DNA from: Allomeiothermus silvanus DSM 9946
Lineage (GTDB): Bacteria > Deinococcota > Deinococci > Deinococcales > Thermaceae
NCBI RefSeq assembly: GCF_000092125.1
Contig: NC_014212.1
Span: forward strand, 2,566,279 to 2,630,278
Direction of reading: 5' to 3'
DNA: 64,000 nt
In this document: positions 43,362 to 51,274 of the stretch, piece after piece
Layout: every line of letters starts with the position of its first letter
Numbering within the stretch: position 1 is the stretch's first letter
The notes under the pieces: generated by a model
Databases searched by the model: none
What the model saw: only the letters and a program-made list of their open reading frames with translations
Told to the model about the DNA's origin: nothing
Position numbers and translations under genes: made by a program

Positions 43362-43414
43362 TGGTAGAATCCCACACCGGAGGCTCTTTGCTCAAGTCGA
43401 GCCAGGGGCTCGAC
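43362..43414 (+). promoter_or_regulatory. acpP extended -10 promoter and leader hairpin
   Basis: TGGTAGAAT at 43362-43370 is an extended -10. A perfect 8-bp hairpin with an AGG loop (43396-43403 with 43407-43414) lies in the leader, followed by a GGAGG ribosome site. Confidence 0.55.
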
Positions 43415-43445
43415 CGTGGCCCCAACAGGAAGTGGAGGTTTAATC

Positions 43446-43679
43446 ATGGCTATTCTCGACGATGTTAAAGAAGTGATCGTAGACAAGCTGGGCGTAGATG
43501 CCGAAAAAATCACGCCGGAAGCCCGTTTCATCGAAGACCTGGGGGCCGACAGCCTCGACACCGTAGAACTGATCATGGGCTTGGAGGATAAGTTCGGCCT
43601 GGAAATCTCCGACGAGGAGGCCGAAAAAATCCGCACCGTCCAGGACGCCATCGACTTTATCCAAAGCAAGAAGGGCTAG
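43446..43679 (+). CDS. acpP: Acyl carrier protein
   Basis: A 77-residue acidic protein. The phosphopantetheine attachment Ser is in the DSL motif of [18 protein letters not shown] (about residue 37). The leader suggests high, separate expression, and a strong terminator follows. An upstream in-frame ATG at 43416 lacks family character and lies before the ribosome site. Confidence 0.97.
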   Translation: MAILDDVKEVIVDKLGVDAEKITPEARFIEDLGADSLDTVELIMGLEDKFGLEISDEEAEKIRTVQDAIDFIQSKKG

Positions 43680-43688
43680 ATCACCCTA

Positions 43689-43726
43689 AGCCAGGGGCCA
43701 GGGGTACGCTGCTCCTGGCTTTTTTT
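43689..43726 (+). terminator. Rho-independent terminator after acpP
   Basis: AGCCAGG (43689-43695) or the second GCCAGG (43697-43702) can pair with CCTGGCT (43714-43720), followed by a run of seven T. Confidence 0.85.
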
Positions 43727-43756
43727 GTGCTCAGCGCTCGGCGTCAGGCGTTCAGC

Positions 43757-43762
43757 TATAAT
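43757..43762 (+). promoter_or_regulatory. Leaderless-type -10 box of fabF
   Basis: A consensus TATAAT ends 7 nt before the ATG at 43770; there is no Shine-Dalgarno. Confidence 0.6.
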
Positions 43763-43769
43763 CTTCTCT

Positions 43770-44999
43770 ATGCGACGAGTCGTCATCACGGGCATGGGGC
43801 CAGTCTCGCCAATTGGAGTTGGCAACGAAGCCTTTCATAAAGCCCAACTCGAGGGTAAAAGCGGCGTCCGCCGCATCACCCGATTCGACCCTTCCAAGCT
43901 ACGCTGCCAAATCGCTGGCGAGGTGGATATCAACCCCGAGGAGTACATCGACAAGCGGGAGTTGCGCCGCTTGGATCGCTTTGTACAGCTGGCCCTGATC
44001 GCGGGCGAACTTGCTCTAAAAGATGCCGGGCTGGATCTAGAGAAAGAAGACAAAACCCGCATCGGCACCTTGGTGGGCTCAGGAATCGGCGGGATGGAGA
44101 CCTGGGAGTTGCAATCGAGGATATTCCTCGAGCGCGGCCCAGACCGCCTCTCTCCCTTCTTTATCCCTATGATCATCGCCAACATGGCCTCCGGCCAGCT
44201 CGCCATGCGCTACGGTTTCATGGGGCCTTCATCTACCTCGGTGACGGCTTGCACCACCGGTGCCGATGCCATCGGCAACGCCTTTCGGATCGTCCAGCTT
44301 GGCGAGGCCGAGGTGATGGTAGCCGGGGGGAGCGAGGCGGTGGTGACGGCTATGGCCATGGGCGGCTTCGACGTGATGCGGGCCCTTTCCACCCGCAACG
44401 ATGAGCCCGAAAAAGCCAGCCGCCCTTTCTCCGCTTCGCGCGACGGCTTCGTGCTCTCGGAGGGGGCGGCTATTGTGGTGCTCGAGGAGTACGAGCACGC
44501 CAAAGCCCGGGGGGCCCGCATCTATGCCGAGCTGGTGGGCTTTGGCCGCAGTGCCGACGCCTACCACGTCACCGAGCCGCACCCCGAAGGGCTAGGGGCC
44601 TCGCTGGCCATGCGGGCGGCCATCCGCGACGCGGGTATCCGCCCCGAGCAAGTGGGGCACATCAACGCCCACGCCACCTCCACCCCGGTGGGGGACAAGG
44701 CCGAGGTCAAGGCCATCAAGCAGCTTTTCGGGGACCACGCCTACCGCATCCCGATCACCGCCACCAAGAGCATGACCGGGCACCTCCTGGGGGCGGCTGG
44801 GGCCATCGAGGCCATCGCTAGCATCCAGGCTCTTTACCACGGGGTACTGCCACCTACCATCAACCTCACCGATCCCGATCCCGAACTCGACCTGGACTTC
44901 ATCCCCAACACCCCACGAGAACAAAAGGTGGACTACGTACTCTCCAACTCCTTCGCCTTCGGGGGGATGAACGCCTCGCTGCTGTTCAAGCGCGTCTAG
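43770..44999 (+). CDS. fabF: 3-oxoacyl-ACP synthase II
   Basis: FabF elongates acyl-ACP chains and sets chain length by temperature in many bacteria. It is 409 residues. The Cys nucleophile is in TSVTACTTGADAIGNAF, the two His are in NAHATSTPVGD and TKSMTGHLLGAAG, and the C-terminal FGGMNASLLF is typical. The start is set at 43770 by the TATAAT box; a frame upstream to 43725 overlaps the terminator. Confidence 0.96.
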   Translation: MRRVVITGMGPVSPIGVGNEAFHKAQLEGKSGVRRITRFDPSKLRCQIAGEVDINPEEYIDKRELRRLDRFVQLALIAGELALKDAGLDLEKEDKTRIGTLVGSGIGGMETWELQSRIFLERGPDRLSPFFIPMIIANMASGQLAMRYGFMGPSSTSVTACTTGADAIGNAFRIVQLGEAEVMVAGGSEAVVTAMAMGGFDVMRALSTRNDEPEKASRPFSASRDGFVLSEGAAIVVLEEYEHAKARGARIYAELVGFGRSADAYHVTEPHPEGLGASLAMRAAIRDAGIRPEQVGHINAHATSTPVGDKAEVKAIKQLFGDHAYRIPITATKSMTGHLLGAAGAIEAIASIQALYHGVLPPTINLTDPDPELDLDFIPNTPREQKVDYVLSNSFAFGGMNASLLFKRV

Positions 45000-45027
45000 G
45001 ATCGCCCGGAACTCCCACACCTACGCC

Positions 45028-46170
45028 ATGCTTTTCCCGCGTGAACGCCTCGAGCAAAGCGAAGCCCAGGTTCTAGCTCCCTACGCTTCTAAGTCCGGCC
45101 AGAGCCGGGGGCGCGAGTTCCCCGAAAAGGAATCGGCTTACCGCACCGCGTTTCAAAAAGACCGCGACCGGGTGATCCACACCACCGCTTTCCGCCGGCT
45201 CGAGTACAAGACCCAGGTCTTCGTCAACTACGAAGGTGACTACTACCGCACCCGACTCACCCATACCCTCGAGGTAGCCCAGGTAGCAAAGAGCATCGCC
45301 CGGGCCTTGGGCCTCAACGAGGACCTCTCCGAAACCATCGCCCTCTCCCATGATCTGGGCCACCCGCCCTTCGGACATGCCGGAGAGCGGGTATTACACG
45401 AGCTGATGGCAGAACACGGCGGCTTCGACCACAACCGCCAGAGCCTGCGCATCGTAACCCATCTGGAAGAGCGCTACCCCGGCTTTCGCGGGCTCAACCT
45501 GACCTGGGAGACCCGCGAAGGCATCATGAAGCACGAAACCGTCTACGACGCGCCGGATGGAAGCTTCGAACCCGACAAGCGACCCAGCCTCGAGGCCCAG
45601 ATCGTCAACCTGGCTGACGAGATCGCCTACAGCGTCCACGATCTCGACGACGGATTGCGCAGCGGCATCCTCTCCCCCGCCCAGCTCGTCGAGGTTCCCC
45701 TGCTGCAAGAGTTGGCCAAGGAACTCGAGTTCGACCTGGAAAAGCTCTCCGAGTTCCACCGCCGGGTGTTCATCCGCGAGCTGTTGGGCCTCATCATCAC
45801 CGACGCGGTCATGGCGACCCACACCGCGCTCGAGGCGGGCCGGATAACAAGCCTCGAGGGCGTGCGCAACCACCCTACCCCCCTGGCTGGCTACTCCGAA
45901 GGGCTCAAGACCCAGTTGGCCGAGCTGCGGAACTTCCTCTACGCCAACCTCTACCGCCATCACCACGTAGTGCGCGAGGTCGGCAAGAGCAAGCGGGTGC
46001 TCACCGAACTCTTCCGTCAGTACACCGAACTCCCCGAGATGCTGCCGCCAAACGTGCGCAGCGCCGTGGAGCGGGAAGGGTTGCACCGGGCAGTGTGCGA
46101 CTACATCGCGGGTATGACCGACCGATTCGCCCTGGAGGAATACAGCCGCCTCTTCGACCCCCGGTCGTAG
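45028..46170 (+). CDS. dgt: dGTP triphosphohydrolase (dGTPase-like HD protein)
   Basis: Hydrolyses dNTPs to the nucleoside and triphosphate. The 380-residue protein begins with a Thermus-type N-terminus and has RDRVIHTTAFRRLEYKTQVF, the HD motif in ALSHDLGHPPFGHAGE, and YSVHDLDDGLRSGIL. The Thermus thermophilus homologue is known to act on several dNTPs. Start choice is uncertain because neither a ribosome site nor a -10 box is clear. Confidence 0.9.
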   Translation: MLFPRERLEQSEAQVLAPYASKSGQSRGREFPEKESAYRTAFQKDRDRVIHTTAFRRLEYKTQVFVNYEGDYYRTRLTHTLEVAQVAKSIARALGLNEDLSETIALSHDLGHPPFGHAGERVLHELMAEHGGFDHNRQSLRIVTHLEERYPGFRGLNLTWETREGIMKHETVYDAPDGSFEPDKRPSLEAQIVNLADEIAYSVHDLDDGLRSGILSPAQLVEVPLLQELAKELEFDLEKLSEFHRRVFIRELLGLIITDAVMATHTALEAGRITSLEGVRNHPTPLAGYSEGLKTQLAELRNFLYANLYRHHHVVREVGKSKRVLTELFRQYTELPEMLPPNVRSAVEREGLHRAVCDYIAGMTDRFALEEYSRLFDPRS

Positions 46171-46207
46171 CATCTAAATACAACGAACGCCCGTTAGGTT
46201 TAAGGTT

Positions 46208-46213
46208 TATACT
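46208..46213 (+). promoter_or_regulatory. Leaderless-type -10 box
   Basis: TATACT ends 6 nt before the ATG at 46220. Confidence 0.5.
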
Positions 46214-46219
46214 CGAGGC

Positions 46220-47413
46220 ATGAACAACTGGGAATCGCGCTTCGCGGGGCGCATGGGCCGGATCAAAAGTTCTGCCATCCGCGAAATCCTCAAGGTAACC
46301 CAACAGCCCGGCATCATCTCGTTTGCGGGGGGCTTGCCCGCACCCGATCTCTTCCCCGTGGAGCAGATGCGACGAGCCGCCGATACCGTACTCAGCCAGC
46401 ACGGAGCCCTAGCCTTACAGTACAGCACCACCGAGGGACACCCGCCCCTGCGCGAGTGGGTAGCCGCTGGGCTACCCAACACCACCCCCGATCAGGTGCT
46501 CATCACCTCAGGTTCGCAACAAGCCCTAGACCTGGTGGGCAAGCTCTTCATCGGACCGGGGGACGCGGTGGTGGTGGAATCCCCCACCTATCTGGGAGCC
46601 CTACAAGCATTCACTCCCTACGAAGCGGCCTACCTCGCTGTGCCGATGGACCAGGGCGGGATGGTGGTAGAGGCGCTGGAGGAGACCCTGAAGCAGCACC
46701 AGCCCAAGTTCATCTACGCCCTACCCAGCTTCCAAAACCCCACCGGGCGGCACATGGATCTCTCCCGGCGCAAGAAGCTGGTGGAGGTAGCCCGCCGTTA
46801 CGCGGTACCCATCCTCGAGGACGACGCCTACCACCACCTGGCCTTCTCCGGCCAGATCCTGCCCACCCTCTACGAACTCGACCAAGAGCTAGGCGGCGGC
46901 AACGTCATCTACCAGAGCACCTTCTCCAAAACCCTCTCGCCGGGCTTGCGGGTGGCCTGGGTGGTGGGGCCGCGCGAGGTAGTAAGCCGTCTAGTACAGC
47001 TCAAGCAGGGCGTGGACCTGCACACCCCGACCTTCAACCAGATGCTGATGTACGAGCTGGCCCAGACGGTCTTGCCGGAGCTGGTGGTGAAGATCCGCAA
47101 CACCTACCGCGAGCGCCGGGACCTTATGCTCGCCGCCCTCGAGCAACACCTCGCCAAGGAAGCCCACTGGAACAAACCCGAGGGAGGGATGTTCTTGTGG
47201 CTCGAGATCCCCGAGGGCCTCGACTCCGCCGAACTCCTCAAGAAAGCGGTGGAGCAGAAGGTGGCCTTCGTACCTGGCCAGCCCTTCCACCCCGACGGCT
47301 CGGGGGCCAACACCCTGCGGCTTTCCTTCTCCAATGCCTCGCCGGAGGACATCCGGGTAGGAATCGAGCGGCTGGGCCGGGCGTTACGCTCGCTGCTCAC
47401 CGTGAAGGGCTAG
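46220..47413 (+). CDS. lysN: PLP-dependent aminotransferase, LysN-like (2-aminoadipate)
   Basis: A 397-residue fold-type I aminotransferase. It resembles Thermus thermophilus LysN, which transaminates 2-oxoadipate in the AAA lysine pathway: IISFAGGLPAPDLFP, LQYSTTEGHPPLR, SGSQQALDLVGK, PSFQNPTGRHM, the PLP Lys in STFSKTLSPGLRVAW, and KQGVDLHTPTFNQML. Relatives act on branched or aromatic amino acids, so the exact substrate is inference. TATACT 6 nt upstream supports the start. Confidence 0.85.
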   Translation: MNNWESRFAGRMGRIKSSAIREILKVTQQPGIISFAGGLPAPDLFPVEQMRRAADTVLSQHGALALQYSTTEGHPPLREWVAAGLPNTTPDQVLITSGSQQALDLVGKLFIGPGDAVVVESPTYLGALQAFTPYEAAYLAVPMDQGGMVVEALEETLKQHQPKFIYALPSFQNPTGRHMDLSRRKKLVEVARRYAVPILEDDAYHHLAFSGQILPTLYELDQELGGGNVIYQSTFSKTLSPGLRVAWVVGPREVVSRLVQLKQGVDLHTPTFNQMLMYELAQTVLPELVVKIRNTYRERRDLMLAALEQHLAKEAHWNKPEGGMFLWLEIPEGLDSAELLKKAVEQKVAFVPGQPFHPDGSGANTLRLSFSNASPEDIRVGIERLGRALRSLLTVKG

Positions 47414-47461
47414 AGGCTGGACCTCGCCGCTAAAGCCAGCCTGCCCAGTCTTGGCGCAGTA

Positions 47462-47596
47462 TGGTATAGTTTCGAGTGAAAAACGAGCTGGCAGGGTATC
47501 ATTGCCCGCAGCAGGAGTCCGGCCTCCGACGGCCGGTGGGGTGGAGGTTGTCAAGGATCTCCACCCCACTTACATTGCAAAGCAGCGAGGTGAGCG
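47462..47596 (+). promoter_or_regulatory. Structured leader of nhaA, riboswitch candidate
   Basis: An extended -10, TGGTATAGT (47462-47470), precedes a leader of about 120 nt that can form three stems: GGG...CCC around 47497-47510, CCGGCC/GGCCGG-type pairing near 47520-47540, and a perfect 9-bp stem GGGGTGGAG/CTCCACCCC near 47541-47570. The strand between the first two stems reads GCAGCAGGAGTCC. Location and shape recall the nhaA-associated RNA motifs, of which nhaA-I has been reported to sense lithium. Assignment to that class is inference. Confidence 0.5.
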
Positions 47597-48871
47597 ATGA
47601 TCCAAACCCTACTCAGTCCGATTCAGCGCTTCTGGGAGAGCGAGGCCCGGGGTGGCATAATCCTCTTTGGGTTCGCGGTGGCAGCATTCATTCTGGCCAA
47701 CTCTCCAGCCTCAAGCGGGTACTTCGAGCTCAAAAAGATGCTCATAAGCCTGAACGTGGGTGGGTGGAGCTTGGAAAAGACGCTGGCCTCCTGGGTCAAG
47801 GATTTCCTGATGGCCTTCTTTTTTTTGCTGGTGGGGCTCGAGATCAAGCGTGAGATCGTAATGGGCGAGCTTTCCAACCCCCGCCAGGCGGCCCTCACCA
47901 TTGTCGCGGCCCTAGGTGGGATGATCGTGCCCGCTCTGATCTACACCGCCCTCAACGCCGGAGGGCCGGGGCAGCCAGGCTGGGGGGTGCCGATGGCCAC
48001 CGATATCGCCTTCGCCATCGGGGTGCTTTCCCTATTGGGCAAGCGGGTACCGCTGGGGCTCAAGGTCTTCCTGACAGCCTTCGCCATCGTGGATGATCTG
48101 GGGGCGGTGCTGGTGATCGCCTTCTTCTACACCAGCGGGCTCAACCTCCTGGCCCTGCTCATCTCGCTAGGCTTTTTCGCTCTGGCCTTGTTGGCGGGCC
48201 GCCTTAAGGTGACCCGGCTGAGCATTTACCTGCTGATCGGGGCCTTTATGTGGTACTTCATGCTCGAGTCGGGGGTGAGCCCTACCGTGGCCGCGGTGCT
48301 GCTGGCCTTGGCGGTGCCAGTGACCCGCCGCGTCAGCCTGCCCGAGTTGCACAGCCAGCTCGACGAAGCCGCCCGCAAAAACCCCGAGATGCTCGAAGCC
48401 GCAATGGAACACCTGGAAAAAACCCTGGTGCGGGCGCAAAGCCCCCTGCATCGGCTCGAGCATGCCCTACACCCCTGGTCCACGTACTTCATCATGCCGG
48501 TCTTCGCCTTTTTCAATGCCGGGGTGGCGGTCTCCGGGGAGGGTCTCGGCACCGTGGGAATGGGGGCTTTTTTGGGCCTGCTGCTGGGCAAGCCTTTAGG
48601 CGTCCTGCTGCTATCCTGGCTAGCAGTACGCCTAGGGCTAGCGGTCTTGCCCGCCGGGGTCAACTGGCTGATGATCCTGGGGGCCGGCTTCCTGGGTGGG
48701 ATCGGTTTTACCATGTCGCTGTTTATAGCCGCCCTAGGTTTTGCCGATGCACCGGCGTTGCTCGACCAAGCCAAGCTGGGGGTGCTCGCCTCCTCGGTGG
48801 TGGCAGCAATCGTCGGGTTGCTGGCAGTCTGGTGGGCTGTACGGGGTAGGGAGGGGGAACCAAACCCTTGA
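47597..48871 (+). CDS. nhaA: Na+/H+ antiporter NhaA
   Basis: NhaA exports Na+ or Li+ in exchange for protons at the inner membrane. The 424-residue protein has about 12 membrane segments. The paired Asp of the ion site lies in TAFAIVDDLGAVLVIAFF, with the upstream GWGVPMATDIAFAIGVLSL also conserved. The start ATG follows the structured leader; the ribosome site is agcgaggtgag. An IS982-type remnant lies immediately after the stop. Confidence 0.95.
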   Translation: MIQTLLSPIQRFWESEARGGIILFGFAVAAFILANSPASSGYFELKKMLISLNVGGWSLEKTLASWVKDFLMAFFFLLVGLEIKREIVMGELSNPRQAALTIVAALGGMIVPALIYTALNAGGPGQPGWGVPMATDIAFAIGVLSLLGKRVPLGLKVFLTAFAIVDDLGAVLVIAFFYTSGLNLLALLISLGFFALALLAGRLKVTRLSIYLLIGAFMWYFMLESGVSPTVAAVLLALAVPVTRRVSLPELHSQLDEAARKNPEMLEAAMEHLEKTLVRAQSPLHRLEHALHPWSTYFIMPVFAFFNAGVAVSGEGLGTVGMGAFLGLLLGKPLGVLLLSWLAVRLGLAVLPAGVNWLMILGAGFLGGIGFTMSLFIAALGFADAPALLDQAKLGVLASSVVAAIVGLLAVWWAVRGREGEPNP

Positions 48872-48884
48872 GAACGTTTCTATA

Positions 48885-49726
48885 ACCCAAGTTGCTACCT
48901 ATTCAGACGGTGCATGTGGAACAACAAAGGCCACTATGAACTGGACCGTTCTAGTGGCCTATTGCATTATAGACCATCTGCTCAAAGCCCTCGGACACAA
49001 GGACGACCCCCAGAGCAAGACCCCCGCCAGCGTCGTCCTCACCATCTGGGTACTGGCCGCCCTCTTCTTCTCCGGCAAGCACAAACATGCCCTGGCCTAC
49101 TGCAAAGAACACGCCCTGTTCAGTTTTCCAGAAGTCGGTTCTGCCGCCGCCTGCACAGCCTGTCCCACCTGCTCCCCCTGTGCCAATCCTTGTGGCAGCA
49201 TCTCTCCTCCGTCCAGCACTACGTCCTCGACACCTTCCCCCTCCCGGTTTGTGAGAACATCCGCGCCCCGCGCTGCCGCCTGGCCCCAGGCCTGACCTAC
49301 CGGGGAGCAAGCGGCTCTACTTTCACGGCCTGAAGCTGCACCTGGTCTGCACCAACCAGCAGTTCATCACCGAGGTGCTGTGCACCCCTGGGTCTGTTGC
49401 AGATGTGCAGGGACTGTACCTGATGCCGCTAAACCTGTCGGAGGGAAGCGAGCTGTACGTGGCCGACTACCTGGCGGAGGACGCGTTGCAGATGGGGGAG
49501 GGCATTCGGCTACGGGCTGTGCGAAAGAGGAACTCCAGCAAGCCTCGCAGTGGATTGCCCTACAGGGCCGGGGGATCATCGGGTCAGTAGGCTCTGCCCT
49601 AACCGAGCTGTTTCCCAAACGCATTCATGCCACGACCCTCAAAGGCTTCGTGCTCAAGGTCTGGGGGTTCATCTTTGCCCACAACTTCAAGCGTCTGGCT
49701 AGCGTTTTGTAGGTGGCAACTTGGGT
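48885..49726 (+). mobile_element. Decayed IS982-family element
   Basis: An 842-bp remnant with terminal inverted repeats ACCCAAGTTGCTACCT (48885-48900) and AGGTGGCAACTTGGGT (49711-49726), 15 of 16 matching. The flanks TTTCTATA (48877) and TTTCTATG (49727) look like an 8-bp target duplication with one change. The transposase fragments occupy all three forward frames, so the element is dead. Confidence 0.8.
48936..49712 (+). pseudogene. Frameshifted IS982-type transposase
   Basis: Fragments in order: the N-terminus MNWTVLVAYCIIDHLLKALG in one frame, then FPLPVCENIRAPRCRLAPGL in a second, then VLCTPGSVADVQGLYLMPL and the C-terminal FVLKVWGFIFAHNFKRLAS in further frames. The DTFPLPVC...APRCR block is the IS982 signature. 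At least three frameshifts are needed to join them, and parts of the core are missing, so no active protein can be made. Confidence 0.8.
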
Positions 49727-49814
49727 TTTCTATGTGGGCTCGCCAAAGCGACCCCAGCCGTGCCAGTGCAAGGAAAAAAGCTGAATTCCATGCGGGGGCG
49801 CATGGGCGAGGATT

Positions 49815-50444
49815 CTAGCCACTGAGCCTCGAGCGTAGTGCCTGACGCAACCCGAGTACCCAAGCCAGCGAGGCCATCCACCCACCCAGCACGTCCGAGG
49901 GGTAGTGGGCGCCCAGATAGATCCGGGAAACCCCTACCAACAGAGTAAAGCCGATACCTACAATCACCGCCCACCACCGCCAGCGACTCGGCCAGAGGAG
50001 GATGATTACCGCCACGGCAAAAGCCATGCTCCCGCTGGCGTGGCCGCTAGGGAAGCTGTAGTTGGGCTCATGCAAGAGGGTCTCGAGCGGGCGATCACGG
50101 CGGAAAAAAGCCTTGGCCAGCAGGTTCAACCCCATCGCACCCCCCATCGCCAGGGCGAAAAACACGGCCTTCCAGAAGTGTTTTCTAAGGAACAAGTACC
50201 CCACGATGAAAAGCGAAGCTACCCCCAGCACCTCCACCCCGCCCAAAAACCGCAACACCAAGCTGATCGTTTGCAAAATTGGGGAGGCCAGCGGGTGCAC
50301 CAAACCGATGAACCAGCGGTCAAGGCGGATGTCCTCGCGCTCCAAGACCTCATTCGATACGACCCCCAAAACGATCAGGGGCAGCAGGATGCCAAAAAAC
50401 AGAAGCGACAAAGGCGCGGCGCGTTGGAGGATTCGAGTCAGCAC
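49815..50444 (-). CDS. PAP2-family phosphatase
   Basis: A 209-residue integral membrane phosphatase of the PAP2 superfamily. The three family motifs are present: KAFFRRDRP, SFPSGHASGS and SRIYLGAHYPSDVLGG, with catalytic His in the second and third. About six membrane segments are visible. It could be an undecaprenyl-pyrophosphate or phosphatidate phosphatase. The GTG start at 50444 has TAGCCT exactly 6 nt upstream. Confidence 0.9.
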   Translation of the reverse strand: MLTRILQRAAPLSLLFFGILLPLIVLGVVSNEVLEREDIRLDRWFIGLVHPLASPILQTISLVLRFLGGVEVLGVASLFIVGYLFLRKHFWKAVFFALAMGGAMGLNLLAKAFFRRDRPLETLLHEPNYSFPSGHASGSMAFAVAVIILLWPSRWRWWAVIVGIGFTLLVGVSRIYLGAHYPSDVLGGWMASLAWVLGLRQALRSRLSG

Positions 50445-50450
50445 CCCTTC

Positions 50451-50456
50451 AGGCTA
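50451..50456 (-). promoter_or_regulatory. Leaderless-type -10 box
   Basis: Minus-strand TAGCCT ends 6 nt before the GTG at 50444. Confidence 0.45.
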
Positions 50457-50520
50457 CCCTGATCGGCTGAAGAACTTGCTAAGCAGTTTACTTTTGTGAC
50501 TTAGAGCATTGCTCCAATGC

Positions 50521-50526
50521 TAAACT
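50521..50526 (+). promoter_or_regulatory. -10 box candidate of the nuclease-like gene
   Basis: TAAACT lies 8 nt before the ATG at 50535. Confidence 0.35.
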
Positions 50527-51274
50527 AGCCTCAGATGAACCTTTATAACGTTATAGCTGAAATTGCTACAAAGCTCGATGATTGGCGTGGGATTAATGAA
50601 GCACAAACGAGGCAGGTTATCCTTCTGCGAATACTGCAAGCGCTTGGTTGGGATATTTGGAACCCCGAGGAGGTCTCGGCTGAGAAAAACAGTGGAGGAG
50701 GCGGAGGTGCTTATATACCGGACTTCACCGTAGCTTTGGCTGGCGAGAATAAATACATTTTGGAAGCCAAAGCCCTAGGAAGAGAATTTACTGAAAATGA
50801 TAAGACTCAAGCTGTGAATTATGCAGGTGCTATAGGTTTGCGTTGGGCAGTTTTATCTAATGGCGTAACCTGGCAATTTTATGATAACAGCCTCTATTCC
50901 CGACCTGCCGTAGACCGTATAGCTGTGGCTATTGATATTCGTGACTCAGAAGCTGGCAAGTATTTAAGTCAATTGCTCTCTCCTGAGGTATGGTTGCTAT
51001 CTAATCCTAGTGAGGCCGTAGCTAAGGCCGCCAGCGATATTCAAGAGGATATTCGGAAGCGTCAAAGCCTGAGCCAAATTGAGCAGAAGCTTCGTGAGGT
51101 TGTGGGTCAGGTATACATGCCAACTGAAGCAGGGCTTGGTAGAGCTATTGAAAATGAGCTGGACGCCAATGAACGCGAACTTGCTGCTGCACATTTTCGA
51201 GAACTTTGCGGTCGATTATTAGAATCACCTATGGCTATTTCTGCGCCTTCCCTCGATGGGCTCACGGATGTGCT

